Below, piece by piece: positions 34,590 to 43,858 of a stretch of 64,000 nucleotides of DNA. Source of the stretch: Halobacillus hunanensis (lineage in GTDB: Bacteria; Bacillota; Bacilli; Bacillales; Halobacillaceae); NCBI RefSeq assembly GCF_900166655.1, contig NZ_FVZB01000007.1, positions 434,001-498,000 of the forward strand, in the 5' to 3' direction. Both the position numbers and the translations under genes were made by a program. Position 1 is the stretch's first letter; every line of letters begins with the position of its first letter. The notes beneath the pieces are model-generated. The model saw only the letters and a list, made by a program, of their open reading frames with translations. It had not been told where the DNA came from and ran no database searches.

Positions 34590-34646
34590 GACTTTTCAGA
34601 ATTATTCTTTTACTTTTAACAGATAGAAGCGTTAAGGAGGGAGTCC

Positions 34647-35717
34647 ATGAAACAGTATAAGATTGCTGTTATCCCTGGGGACGGGATTGGTAAAGAAGTT
34701 GTCCCGGCGGCACTCGATGTTTTGCAACAGGCAGCTGAAGTATATGGAGATGTAACGTTTGATTTTACCGAGTTTCCATGGGGCTGTGATTTTTATCAAA
34801 AATACGGCATGATGATGGAGGAAGACGGCATTGAGCAGCTTGACAAGTTTGATGCGATCCTGTTGGGTGCTGTCGGTGATCCCCGTTTAGTTCCGGACCA
34901 CATTTCGCTGTGGGGATTGCTGATTAAAATACGCAGGGAAATGGATCAATCCTTGAATATTCGTCCAGCCAAATACTTTAAAGGGTTGGCGTCACCCCTG
35001 GCAGCTCCAAAAGATTTCGATATTATGGTCGTTAGAGAAAATAGCGAAGGGGAGTATAGTGAAGTAGGTGGGCGGATACATAAAGGAGCAGATGAAGTCG
35101 CCATTCAAAACGCTGTCTTCACTCGCAAAGCAACGGAACGGGCGATGAGATACGGATTTCAACTGGCCGCACAACGAAAAGGCAAGTTAATGAGTGCCAC
35201 GAAATCAAACGGGATCGTCCACTCGATGCCATTTTGGGACTCTGTTTTTGCCGAGGTGAGTCAAGAGTTTCCAGAGATTAACGCTAATCAAAATCATATT
35301 GATGCTCTGGCCGCGTTTCTGGTTTCCAAGCCGCAGGAATTTGATGTGATTGTCGCCAGCAACTTATTTGGCGATATTTTGACGGATATCGGTGGTGCGA
35401 TTATGGGCAGCATCGGCATAGCTCCAGCGGCGAATCTGAATAGTACCGGAGAGCATCCTTCAATGTTTGAGCCAGTTCATGGTTCAGCACCGGATATTTA
35501 TGGAAAAGGGATCGCCAACCCAATTGGCCAGATCTGGACAGCTAAGATGATGCTTGATCACCTGGGAGAAGCCAATATGGGCGCCAGCTTGTTACAAGCT
35601 ATTGAGGAAACGACGGCTGCCGGAATTAAAACGGGCGATATTGGCGGCCAGGCTTCCACGGAGGAGGTCGCGAAAGAAATAGGAAAACGGGTTAAAGTAA
35701 CACCTGATAAAGCGTAA
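34647..35717 (+). CDS. Tartrate/D-malate dehydrogenase-type beta-decarboxylating dehydrogenase
   Basis: A 356-residue metal- and NAD-dependent enzyme of the isocitrate/isopropylmalate dehydrogenase family, closest to B. subtilis YcsA and tartrate dehydrogenases. Seen: PGDGIGKEV at the N-terminus, VRENSEGEYS, the metal-binding SNLFGDILTDIGG, and FEPVHGSAPDIYGKGIANP. The substrate loop (LWGLLIKIRREMDQSLNIRP, in parts) is of the tartrate/D-malate kind rather than the leuB kind. No leu genes are nearby. Confidence 0.85.
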   Translation: MKQYKIAVIPGDGIGKEVVPAALDVLQQAAEVYGDVTFDFTEFPWGCDFYQKYGMMMEEDGIEQLDKFDAILLGAVGDPRLVPDHISLWGLLIKIRREMDQSLNIRPAKYFKGLASPLAAPKDFDIMVVRENSEGEYSEVGGRIHKGADEVAIQNAVFTRKATERAMRYGFQLAAQRKGKLMSATKSNGIVHSMPFWDSVFAEVSQEFPEINANQNHIDALAAFLVSKPQEFDVIVASNLFGDILTDIGGAIMGSIGIAPAANLNSTGEHPSMFEPVHGSAPDIYGKGIANPIGQIWTAKMMLDHLGEANMGASLLQAIEETTAAGIKTGDIGGQASTEEVAKEIGKRVKVTPDKA

Positions 35718-35747
35718 CAGTTTGCTGCTATGAAGCATTTTAACGAC

Positions 35748-35777
35748 AAGAGGACCTTTATTGGTTCTCTTTTTTTA
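35748..35777 (+). terminator. Terminator of the dehydrogenase gene
   Basis: Stem AAGAGGACC/GGTTCTCTT (35748-35756, 35763-35771) with one G-U pair, then TTTTT. Confidence 0.8.
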
Positions 35778-35888
35778 TGCATCTAAATTGAAATTTTTGT
35801 AAGAATAGATGGTGTTCTGCTTGTTCATAATAAGCGTTACAGTGCCTACAAGTTGTATGCAGGCAGAGTTAAATGTGGAGGGACATCT

Positions 35889-37112
35889 ATGAAGAAGAAA
35901 AAGTGGGATCTCATTGCGTTAGCATCCATTCCTCTGGTTATGACGTTGGGTAATTCGATGCTAATCCCAGTTTTGCCTATCATTGAAAAACAAATTGGTA
36001 TTTCCGCTTTTCAATCTAGTTTAATTATCACAGTGTACTCGGTTGTAGCCATTTTACTTATACCGATTGCCGGTTACTTGTCGGATAAGATCGGCAGAAA
36101 AAAAGTCATTATACCTAGTTTAATTATTACTGGAATTGGCGGAGCCGTCTCAGCCTTTGCTGCATGGAAAATGGAAGATCCCTACTTCTTAATTTTAGTC
36201 GGGAGATTTTTACAAGGAATCGGCGCGGCTGGGGCGTTTCCAGTTGTGATTCCGACTGTGGGGGATATGTTTGATGATGAGAAGCAAGTGAGCGAAGGGT
36301 TGGGATTGATTGAAACATCCAATACGTTCGGAAAGGTGCTCAGTCCTGTAATTGGTGCTCTATTAGCTGTTATCATTTGGTATATTCCATTTGCCTCCAT
36401 ACCGATCCTATCGCTGCTGTCGATTTTATTAGTAATGAAATTTGTCAAAGTGCCGAAGAATGATGACAAAAAGGAGACGCGATTTTCTGAGTTTATAAAA
36501 TCCGTGAAAAAAGTGTTTCATGATAATGGACGATGGGTCATATCGATTTTCATGATTGGCTGCATTAATATGTTTGTTTTGTTTGGCTTTTTATTTCACT
36601 TATCTTCCATACTTGAAGATGAATATAATGTAACGGGGGTTTATAAAGGATTGGTGCTTGGAATCCCGTTGTTATTTTTATGTATTGCCTCTTACATTTC
36701 TGGTAAGAAAATTGGAGAAAACAAAGTCGTCATGAAATGGGCGATTGTCCTCGGGAATGGAGGCACTGCCGCGTCACTTTTTTTCATGAAACACGATACA
36801 AATTTAGTGATGCTAATCGTATTATTGTCTGTGTCCGGAATTGGGATAGGGTTATCATTGCCAGGTCTTGATGCCTTAATAACAGAAGGTGTGGAAAAAG
36901 ACGTACGAGGGACTGTTACGTCTTTATACAGCAGTATGCGGTTCCTTGGAGTTGCAGCAGGTCCGCCTGTTATCGCGATTTTCATGGATAGGTTCCCTGA
37001 CATGCTATATCTCACTTTGGCGTGTTTAAGTGTGATTGCTGCGTTAGTCACACTGATTGCCATTCGACCTTCATCCTCGGAGAAGGAGACACAAGTTTCT
37101 GTAGAACAATAG
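35889..37112 (+). CDS. MFS transporter, drug-efflux type
   Basis: A 407-residue major facilitator with 12 membrane segments. The DHA1 motif between helices 2 and 3 reads GYLSDKIGRKKVI; helix 4 has GRFLQGIGAAGAFPVV and helix 5 has the antiporter-like PVIGALLAVIIWY. It resembles Bacillus YitG/YmfD-like exporters. ATG 35889 follows GGAGGGACA and gives MKKKKWDL; an upstream in-frame ATG would add 12 unlikely residues. Substrate unknown. Confidence 0.8.
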   Translation: MKKKKWDLIALASIPLVMTLGNSMLIPVLPIIEKQIGISAFQSSLIITVYSVVAILLIPIAGYLSDKIGRKKVIIPSLIITGIGGAVSAFAAWKMEDPYFLILVGRFLQGIGAAGAFPVVIPTVGDMFDDEKQVSEGLGLIETSNTFGKVLSPVIGALLAVIIWYIPFASIPILSLLSILLVMKFVKVPKNDDKKETRFSEFIKSVKKVFHDNGRWVISIFMIGCINMFVLFGFLFHLSSILEDEYNVTGVYKGLVLGIPLLFLCIASYISGKKIGENKVVMKWAIVLGNGGTAASLFFMKHDTNLVMLIVLLSVSGIGIGLSLPGLDALITEGVEKDVRGTVTSLYSSMRFLGVAAGPPVIAIFMDRFPDMLYLTLACLSVIAALVTLIAIRPSSSEKETQVSVEQ

Positions 37113-37216
37113 AAGGGAAGAGAGGCCGTTATCGTAGCATAAGTTGATGAGTTGGATAACGTTTATATCGATACTAGGACAGAAGTCATCAATTTTTCCA
37201 GTGATGAATAGTCGTT

Positions 37217-37246
37217 AAAAACACTGTTTTGTACAGTGTTTTTTTA
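37217..37246 (+). terminator. Terminator after the MFS gene
   Basis: 11-bp stem AAAAACACTGT/ACAGTGTTTTT followed by Ts. The other bases between 37113 and 37394 show nothing supportable besides the ribosome site of the next gene. Confidence 0.8.
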
Positions 37247-37394
37247 ATGTGAAATTTGTAAATAGATGTAAAGTCATGCGGATATTTACCTATAAAGGCT
37301 ATATTCTGACTATTAAAATAGTTCCTACTATTCTTTCAAATATGATAACCTTCTCCTATACTAAAGACTATATACTTGAATAGGAGGAGTTTAT

Positions 37395-39107
37395 TTGAAA
37401 AAAAGAAGAGTTTTACCAGTAGCTGTATTGTCTTCTGCATTGTTTGTGGGAGCGTTTGCTCCAACACAGGCTTTTGCTGTTCAACCAGGGAGCCCCTCTG
37501 ATGTTTCTATTGAAACGAAGGCGGCACAATTTCAGAAGTCAAAAGGGAATAAGCCCATTTTTGTAGTAGAAAAACAAGCAGAAAAGCAGCAAGTTACTAA
37601 AGCGAATGCGAAAGCAGCAGTAAAACATCTGGCGAAAAATAAAGAAACATTTAAGATTAACAATCCACAGGCTAGCTTTAAGCCAGGACAGGTTAAGAAA
37701 GATGATTTAGGGATGACTCATGTGACACTTCAGCAGACGAAGAATGGAGTTCCTGTAGAAGGAAGTCAAGTGATCGTTCACTATGATGAAGACAATACGG
37801 TTCAGTCTGTAAGTGGTCATTTCAATCATAGTGTTGAGGAGGCGGAGCTATCGTCACAGGCCAAGCTTACTAAAAAGGAAGCCTTGAATAAAGCTAAAGA
37901 AGAAGTGGACGCGCCCGAACAATTGCCGTACACTCCATCTAGCGAGCTTGTCATTTATCCATTTAATGATCAAAATCAGCTTGCTTATAAAGTCAATGTT
38001 AACTTTCTTGGTAATGAACCAGGAAACTGGTTTGTATTTGTAGACGCGAAGAGCGGCGAAGTAATTGATAAATATAATGCTCTTATGCATGCAAATGGAT
38101 TTAAAACAGCAACAGGCTCTGGACTAGGAGTACTGGGTGACCACCGGAAACTACATATCACTCATAAAAATGATAAAACAGATGACAAAAAAGGCACTCA
38201 ATTTTATTTATATGACAATACTCACGAGAACTTAGATGGAATCTATACCTATGATATGAAGAATTCATGGGGCAGCGAGAATTTTACACTTCCTGGTGTC
38301 CTCTACTCAAATAATAGCGCGTCCTTCAAAGATGATTATGACCGCGCAGCTGTCGATGCTCATTATAATTCCGAAGAAGTATATGAGTATTATCTTGAAG
38401 AGCATGACCGAAACTCCCTTGATGGAGAAGGGATGGCGATTAAATCTTCCGTCCATTTTGGGCAAAATTATAATAATGCCTTTTGGAATGGCCAGCAAAT
38501 GACCTATGGTGACGGTGATGGCGACTTCTTCATTTCCCTCTCTGCCGGGCTTGACGTGGCCGCACACGAAATGACGCACGGCGTCACCACTCACTCAGCA
38601 GGGTTGCAATACCGCTTCCAATCCGGAGCTCTAAATGAGGCGTTCTCCGATATTTTTGGAGCATTAGTGGATGAAGAAGACTGGGAGATCGGGGAAGATA
38701 TCATGGGTGAAGAAGCGAAAGCATCTGGCAGGACTTCCTTGCGCAGTCTGAGCAACCCGAGTAAATATTCCGTTGATCCAGAACTTGTTCCATATGGAAA
38801 TGGGGAAGGGAAGTATCCTTCGCACATGGACGAATATTACGACCTTCCTCTTGACCTGGACAACGGCGGGGTTCATATCAACTCTTCCATCATCAACCAT
38901 GCTGCCTACCTGACTGGGGAAATGATTGGGAAGGACAAGCTCGGCCAAATCTATTACCGCGCTTTAACAGTTTACCTGACTCCAACTTCTGACTTTAGCC
39001 ATGCAAGACAGGCTCTGATTCAATCGGCTATTGATATTTACGGAGAAGGCAGTCCAGAGGTCAAGGCAACGGAAAGTGGTCTAAACCAAGTGGGCATTAC
39101 GGAATAA
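37395..39107 (+). CDS. Thermolysin-type (M4) secreted neutral metalloprotease
   Basis: A 570-residue preproenzyme: Sec signal (MKKRRVLPVAVLSSALFVGA, cut near AFA), FTP and PepSY propeptide parts (to ~225), and a mature M4 domain. The zinc site is HEMTH with GALNEAFSDIFG supplying the third ligand; NGGVHINSSIINHAAYL carries the catalytic His region. TTG start after AGGAGG. Related to bacillolysin; an extracellular scavenging protease. Asp/Glu-rich surface fits a saline habitat. Confidence 0.9.
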   Translation: MKKRRVLPVAVLSSALFVGAFAPTQAFAVQPGSPSDVSIETKAAQFQKSKGNKPIFVVEKQAEKQQVTKANAKAAVKHLAKNKETFKINNPQASFKPGQVKKDDLGMTHVTLQQTKNGVPVEGSQVIVHYDEDNTVQSVSGHFNHSVEEAELSSQAKLTKKEALNKAKEEVDAPEQLPYTPSSELVIYPFNDQNQLAYKVNVNFLGNEPGNWFVFVDAKSGEVIDKYNALMHANGFKTATGSGLGVLGDHRKLHITHKNDKTDDKKGTQFYLYDNTHENLDGIYTYDMKNSWGSENFTLPGVLYSNNSASFKDDYDRAAVDAHYNSEEVYEYYLEEHDRNSLDGEGMAIKSSVHFGQNYNNAFWNGQQMTYGDGDGDFFISLSAGLDVAAHEMTHGVTTHSAGLQYRFQSGALNEAFSDIFGALVDEEDWEIGEDIMGEEAKASGRTSLRSLSNPSKYSVDPELVPYGNGEGKYPSHMDEYYDLPLDLDNGGVHINSSIINHAAYLTGEMIGKDKLGQIYYRALTVYLTPTSDFSHARQALIQSAIDIYGEGSPEVKATESGLNQVGITE

Positions 39108-39124
39108 TTTCGTCATTGCTCCAG

Positions 39125-39158
39125 GCGCTTACAGCCGGCCGCGCTCGGCGGTAAGCGC
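39125..39158 (+). other. GC-rich stem-loop after the protease gene
   Basis: GCGCTTAC (39125-39132) pairs with GTAAGCGC (39151-39158), and GCCG with CGGC inside. No T-run. It may protect the mRNA 3' end ahead of the true terminator. Confidence 0.5.
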
Positions 39159-39180
39159 TGATAAATCGCAAGCACACACA

Positions 39181-39219
39181 AAATCATCTCTTATCGTTTT
39201 GATAAGAGATGATTTTTTT
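39181..39219 (+). terminator. Terminator of the protease gene
   Basis: 15-bp stem (39181-39195 with 39201-39215) and a T7 tail. Confidence 0.9.
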
Positions 39220-39280
39220 GCAAGACAATGGCTGTTGCGGGCATAATGCTTTGTTCATAGGTTATCTTGAGGTGATAATT

Positions 39281-40273
39281 ATGAAGAAAGTGATCTTGTT
39301 CGCTGACACAGGGATAGACGATGCGATGGCCTTAATCTATGCGCTGAGGAATCCTGACATTGATTTGTTAGCTGTTGTGAGCGGATATGGAAATGTGGAA
39401 CGGGAGAAAACGTATCGAAATGTGGAGTATCTATTAGATCTTGCTAACCGCAGTGATATCCCGGTGATTTCGGGGTCTACGCGTCCGCTTAACGGGGAGG
39501 ATCCTGTCTTTTTTCCGGATATTCATGGCGAGGAGGGGCTCGGTCCGATACAGCCGCCAATTCCTGAAGAACGTTATGCCAACCGTTCAAACTTTAGTAA
39601 ATTGTTTCGAATCATTAAAGAGGACGACCCAAATGAAATTACGATCGTAAATGTTGGTCGTTGTACGTCTCTGGCCATAGCCTGGTATTTGAATCCTGAG
39701 GTGATGGGGGATATAAAGGAAACGTATGTCATGGGGGGAGCGTTTTTAGTGCCGGGCAATGCGACGCCGGTTGCGGAAGCAAACTTTTACGGTGACGCGA
39801 TCGCGGCAAATTATATATGTCAGAATGTACCTGATTTAACTGTTATCCCGTTGAATGCAACGAGGGAGGCTTTGCTGACGCCAAGGGATGTAGAATTAAT
39901 CGATGCCCGGACAGATTCACCGCTGCTCGATATCGTCGAGCCTATCCTTGATTTTTATTATGAAGTGTATCAAGAACTGGAACCTGGTATTGAAGGGACG
40001 CCACAGCATGATCTAGCTGCCTTGGTGGCCACTTTGGAGATACCGAGAATGTTTACGTATGAAAAGAGAGAAGTCCGGGTGCAGCATGAGGAAAGTTATG
40101 CGAATGGATTGAGCATTGCTGATTTTCGCCCTGGAACAACGGATTGTTCGGGAGATGGCTGTGTCCGTATTGCCACAGATTTAAATCGTGACCTGTTTGC
40201 TAATCATGTCATTGAAGTGTTGACGAATCAGAGGGGACGACGGAAACTTAGGCACAGAAGGCAAAAAAAATAA
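39281..40273 (+). CDS. Nucleoside hydrolase
   Basis: A 330-residue inosine/uridine-preferring nucleoside hydrolase-like protein that splits nucleosides into base and ribose. The calcium-binding N-terminal motif reads ADTGIDDAMAL instead of the usual DTDPGxDDA, so one Asp is replaced. NVGRCTSLAIAW, VMGGAFLVPGNATPVAEANFYGD (in parts) and PQHDLAA with the catalytic His fit the family. The ATG at 39281 follows GAGGTGA. Confidence 0.8.
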   Translation: MKKVILFADTGIDDAMALIYALRNPDIDLLAVVSGYGNVEREKTYRNVEYLLDLANRSDIPVISGSTRPLNGEDPVFFPDIHGEEGLGPIQPPIPEERYANRSNFSKLFRIIKEDDPNEITIVNVGRCTSLAIAWYLNPEVMGDIKETYVMGGAFLVPGNATPVAEANFYGDAIAANYICQNVPDLTVIPLNATREALLTPRDVELIDARTDSPLLDIVEPILDFYYEVYQELEPGIEGTPQHDLAALVATLEIPRMFTYEKREVRVQHEESYANGLSIADFRPGTTDCSGDGCVRIATDLNRDLFANHVIEVLTNQRGRRKLRHRRQKK

Positions 40274-40452
40274 CACAATGTGTGTTGTGTTTGACAGGAC
40301 TCGTTTAATTCTTAAGGTGATTGTCTATGCTGAAGCGTAGGTGCACATCAACCGCAGGTAAGATCGCGATAGTAGGGCTAGTAAATATTTACCAATACCT
40401 TTTTATCAATTTTCGAAAAATTGGAAATATATCGCATCTTTTTCTAATCTTG

Positions 40453-40461
40453 TGATATACT
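40453..40461 (+). promoter_or_regulatory. Extended -10 promoter of the second type I toxin
   Basis: TG-A-TATACT (TATACT 40456-40461). Transcription would start near 40468, about 50 bases before the toxin start codon. The bases from 40274 to here show no gene. Confidence 0.5.
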
Positions 40462-40517
40462 CAAATCGCAAGTCCTATTCTCAGAATGAGTTCATCCTCT
40501 CGAGGGAGGTGGTAACT

Positions 40518-40595
40518 GTGAGTCCGTTTGAAGCGATAAGCCTCATGTTGAGCTTTGGAATGCTGATAGCGGTAATAATCCACAGAAAGCAATAG
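40518..40595 (+). CDS. Holin-like type I toxin peptide, 25 residues
   Basis: GTG start after GAGGGAGGTGG gives MSPFEAISLMLSFGMLIAVI followed by IHRKQ: a single hydrophobic helix and a short basic tail, of the 'putative holin-like toxin' type and similar in plan to the peptide at 13048-13131 (S-x-F-E-x3-LM-x-S). In the mRNA, CAGAATGAGTTC before the ribosome site pairs with GAACTCATTCTG after the stop codon, a 12-bp end-to-end stem like those that keep type I toxin mRNAs inactive. A divergent promoter drives an opposing RNA. Confidence 0.7.
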   Translation: MSPFEAISLMLSFGMLIAVIIHRKQ

Positions 40596-40599
40596 AACT

Positions 40600-40661
40600 C
40601 GTTTCGAACTCATTCTGACCTGATCCAAGGTGCCCCAACACCTTGGGTTTTTTTTATTACC
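40600..40661 (-). ncRNA. Putative antisense (antitoxin) RNA of the second toxin
   Basis: A consensus minus-strand promoter (40668-40696) starts an RNA near 40661 that runs leftward over the toxin mRNA's 3' end. The shared hairpin CCAAGGTG/CACCTTGG lies at 40625-40646. Its 3' end is not defined by an obvious terminator; it may extend into the toxin gene. Confidence 0.5.
40625..40655 (+). terminator. Terminator of the second toxin mRNA
   Basis: Perfect 8-bp stem CCAAGGTG/CACCTTGG with loop CCCCAA, then a T-run. Confidence 0.85.
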
Positions 40662-40667
40662 ACTCTG

Positions 40668-40696
40668 ATTATATCGTGCTTTTCACTCAGTATCAA
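40668..40696 (-). promoter_or_regulatory. Promoter of the antisense RNA
   Basis: Minus-strand TTGATA (40691-40696), 17-base spacer, TATAAT (40668-40673). The bases between 40697 and 40966 hold no gene I can support; they would be the 5' region of the sugar operon. Confidence 0.7.
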
Positions 40697-40966
40697 GATA
40701 ATTTTTATGTCGATTTCATGTCGAGGAATTATGCCTTGAGCTAGACACATATCTTTAGACTATTTATTTATTCTTAAATGTATACTTCCTTTTTTAAAAA
40801 ACAGTAAAACGTTTTCCATCTCTTTTTTGTGAAACGTAATTTCAGCGAAATATTCAGTCATAAATTCGTAATGAAAACTTAAGTTTAATTTTCGGTGGCG
40901 GGGAAATAGAATAGTAGTAAAACATTTCCATGTAGTTTCCATCACTTTTAAAGGACGGTGGTTGTA

Positions 40967-41899
40967 ATGAAAGGGATTATTTTAGCTGGAGGAAGTGGAA
41001 CAAGGCTGTCTCCAAGTACAGACTGTATTAATAAACATTTGCTAACGGTGTACGATAAGCCGATGGTGTACTATCCGTTATCGAATTTAATGTTAGCCGG
41101 CATCAAGGAGATTCTGATTATCAGTACCCCCGAGGATGTTCCGCGTTTTGAGAAGCTGTTAGGCGACGGTTCCTCGCTTGGCCTCTCCATCGAGTATAAA
41201 GCGCAGGAAGAGCCAAATGGGATTCCGGAAGCCTTTATCGTCGGGGAAGATTTTATCGGAAATGATGACGTTACGCTGATTTTAGGTGACAACATTTTCT
41301 ATGGGCAAGGCTTGACGAACATTTTGAGAAAAGCTGTCCGCAACCATAAAGGAGCCACCGTTTTTGGCTATCGCGTCAAGGACCCGGGCCGATTTGGAGT
41401 GGTGGAGTTCGATGATCATCAGAAAGTTGTATCCCTTGAGGAGAAGCCTGATGATCCGAAGTCCGATTTCGCGGTTACAGGGCTGTATGTGTATGATAAT
41501 CAGGTGGTCAAGATGGCCAAAAAGCTTAATTTCTCGGCCCGAGGCGAGCTTGAAATCACCGATGTGAATAAAAAGTATTTAGAAAAAGGCCAGCTCGATG
41601 TTGAACTGCTGGGAAGAGGATTTGCCTGGCTTGATGCAGGCACGCATGAATCCTTATTTGAGTCTTCGGAGTTTGTTAAAAATATTGAAAAGCGACAAGG
41701 ATTTAAGGTTGCTTGTATCGAAGAAATTGCTTATTATATGGGCTACATTTCGAAAGAACGCTTGTATCAGATAGGTGAAACGATGAAAAAGAATGATTAT
41801 GGCCAATACTTGATGGAAATTGCTAATCGCAAACATGTTCAGCAGTATTGGGACCAAATTGACCAGAATCCAGTGTTAGGACTGATTGAGAATGAGTAA
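40967..41899 (+). CDS. rfbA: Glucose-1-phosphate thymidylyltransferase (RmlA/RfbA)
   Basis: A 310-residue nucleotidyltransferase making dTDP-glucose from glucose-1-phosphate and dTTP. The signature [20 protein letters not shown] (GxGTRL then the catalytic Lys) and [28 protein letters not shown] and EEKPDDPKS are all visible. ATG 40967 follows AAGGACGG. First gene of a seven-gene operon; it overlaps rfbB by 8 bases. Confidence 0.9.
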   Translation: MKGIILAGGSGTRLSPSTDCINKHLLTVYDKPMVYYPLSNLMLAGIKEILIISTPEDVPRFEKLLGDGSSLGLSIEYKAQEEPNGIPEAFIVGEDFIGNDDVTLILGDNIFYGQGLTNILRKAVRNHKGATVFGYRVKDPGRFGVVEFDDHQKVVSLEEKPDDPKSDFAVTGLYVYDNQVVKMAKKLNFSARGELEITDVNKKYLEKGQLDVELLGRGFAWLDAGTHESLFESSEFVKNIEKRQGFKVACIEEIAYYMGYISKERLYQIGETMKKNDYGQYLMEIANRKHVQQYWDQIDQNPVLGLIENE

Positions 41900-42920
41900 T
41901 AAAGCGCTCTTAGTGACAGGAGGAGCAGGGTTTATCGGCTCCAACTACATCACATCCTTTTTGGAAAAATACCCGGATTGGCAGCTCGTCAATCTTGATA
42001 AGCTTACCTACGCGGGAAATGTAGACAACCTGTCAGCCGTGAATGACTTAGACCGATACCATTTTGTTCACGGGGATGTAGCAGATGAAACAGTTGTAAA
42101 TGAGATATTTAGAGTGTTTGACATTGAAGGCATTATCCACTTTGCCGCTGAATCTCACGTTGATAAATCAATTATGGACTCCAATCCATTCATTTTGACA
42201 AATGTGCTGGGTACAGGGGTCCTGCTTGAAGCGGCTCGTAAGGATTGGGAAGCAAAAGGGGTGCTGAAGGAGAGAAGATTCCATCATATCTCGACCGATG
42301 AAGTGTATGGATCATTGGAAGCAGAAGGGAAATTCACGGAGGAGACCCCTTACAATCCCCGTAACCCGTACAGTGCCACGAAGGCAGCGGCTAACATGCT
42401 CGTGAAAAGTTATTACACGACTTATGGGATGAATGTGGTGCTTTCAAGCAGTTCGAATAATTATGGACCGCGGCAGCATGATGAAAAGCTGATCCCGACG
42501 ATTATTCGCAAAGCCCTCTCGCTTGAGCGAATTCCTATCTATGGAGATGGTATGAATGTCAGAGATTGGCTGTATGTGGGCGATCATTGTCAGGCGATTG
42601 ATCGGATTTTTCATGATGGCGAAGCCGGGGAGAGTTACAATGTCGGCGGCGGGAATGAACGAACCAATCTTGAGCTGACTCATTACATTTGTGATCAGCT
42701 CGATCGAGTAAAACCACACTTTTTAGCGGAAAAAGATCTGCAGAGCTATCGCGAGTTGATCACCTTTGTAGACGATCGCCCGGGCCATGATAGGAGGTAT
42801 GCTGTCGATGATTCTAAAATCCGCCGTCAGCTCGGCTGGTCGCCTCAGGTCAGTTATCTCGATGGCTTGAAAGACACAGTCGAGTGGTATGTAACGAAAT
42901 GGGAGGAAGTCTTGCAATGA
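41892..42920 (+). CDS. rfbB: dTDP-glucose 4,6-dehydratase (RmlB/RfbB)
   Basis: A 342-residue extended short-chain dehydrogenase. NAD motif [11 protein letters not shown] at the N-terminus, [12 protein letters not shown], the catalytic STDEVYG stretch with YSATKAAA (YxxxK), and [11 protein letters not shown]. Product dTDP-4-keto-6-deoxyglucose feeds the aminotransferase encoded four genes on. The ATG lies within the end of rfbA, and its stop overlaps the next start (ATGA). Confidence 0.92.
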   Translation: MSNKALLVTGGAGFIGSNYITSFLEKYPDWQLVNLDKLTYAGNVDNLSAVNDLDRYHFVHGDVADETVVNEIFRVFDIEGIIHFAAESHVDKSIMDSNPFILTNVLGTGVLLEAARKDWEAKGVLKERRFHHISTDEVYGSLEAEGKFTEETPYNPRNPYSATKAAANMLVKSYYTTYGMNVVLSSSSNNYGPRQHDEKLIPTIIRKALSLERIPIYGDGMNVRDWLYVGDHCQAIDRIFHDGEAGESYNVGGGNERTNLELTHYICDQLDRVKPHFLAEKDLQSYRELITFVDDRPGHDRRYAVDDSKIRRQLGWSPQVSYLDGLKDTVEWYVTKWEEVLQ

Positions 42921-43858
42921 TCTCAGTTGTCGTTCCTATTTATGGGTGTGATGGATGTATGCACGAACTGTGCAGCCGCATCCAGCAAACGATGGCCCAT
43001 ATGTCTATGAACTATGAAATCCTGCTTATTAATGATGCCAGTCCAGACCAGTCTTGGGGAACGATACAGCAGCTTAGTGAATCAAACCCTCATATAAGAG
43101 GGTTTGATTTGTCGAGGAATTTTGGCCAGCATCGAGCTATTACAGCTGGCCTTGACCTTACGCGGGGAGATTATGTTGTCGTGATGGACTGCGATTTGCA
43201 GGACCAGCCGGAAGAAATCGAGAAGTTATATAAAAAGGCGTTAGAAGGTTATGAAGTCGTCTTTGCCACACGAGTTGTCAGGCAGGATGGGTTCTTCAAA
43301 CGCTTATCTTCTAAACTCTTTTATAAAGTCTATGATTACCTGACAGATCGCTCCTCTGACTATACGATTGCTAACTTTAGTATTTGTTCACGAAATGTGA
43401 TTGATAGTTACCGGCAAATGCGGGAACAGAATCGATTCTTCCCTCTGTTTATAAAATGGATGGGGTTTAAAACGACCAGTGTTCCAGTCGAGCATAGCAA
43501 GCGGTCTGAAGGGAAATCTTCGTATAACTTAAAGAAAATGATAACCTTAGCAACTGATGTCATTATCTCGCAATCGAACAAACCGCTGAGATTATCGATT
43601 CAATTTGGATTTCTAATTTCGTTAGGATCCTTTTTGTATGGAATGTACTTAATCTTTAAATACTTTTTCCTAGCCCAGCCAGTTCCAGGATGGACCAGTG
43701 TGATGGTCTCCCTCTACTTTATCGGGGGGTTAATATTCTTTAATTTTGGCGTACTAGGACTGTACCTTGGCAAAGTATTTAATGAAACGAAAGGAAGGCC
43801 GCTCTATATAATCAGAGATGTAACCAACGAACAGGAACGGGATGAGGTGATAGGATGA
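42917..43858 (+). CDS. Family 2 glycosyltransferase, polyprenyl-phosphate type (GtrB/ArnC-like)
   Basis: A 313-residue membrane glycosyltransferase. The GT-A domain has VVPIYGCDGC, LLINDASPDQSW and the metal site DCDLQDQPEEI; two C-terminal membrane helices (about 225-250 and 260-285) follow. This layout is that of enzymes loading sugars onto undecaprenyl phosphate (GtrB, CsbB, ArnC). In this operon the expected donor is dTDP-4-acetamido-4,6-dideoxygalactose. Overlaps both neighbours by 4 bases. Confidence 0.8.
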   Translation: MISVVVPIYGCDGCMHELCSRIQQTMAHMSMNYEILLINDASPDQSWGTIQQLSESNPHIRGFDLSRNFGQHRAITAGLDLTRGDYVVVMDCDLQDQPEEIEKLYKKALEGYEVVFATRVVRQDGFFKRLSSKLFYKVYDYLTDRSSDYTIANFSICSRNVIDSYRQMREQNRFFPLFIKWMGFKTTSVPVEHSKRSEGKSSYNLKKMITLATDVIISQSNKPLRLSIQFGFLISLGSFLYGMYLIFKYFFLAQPVPGWTSVMVSLYFIGGLIFFNFGVLGLYLGKVFNETKGRPLYIIRDVTNEQERDEVIG

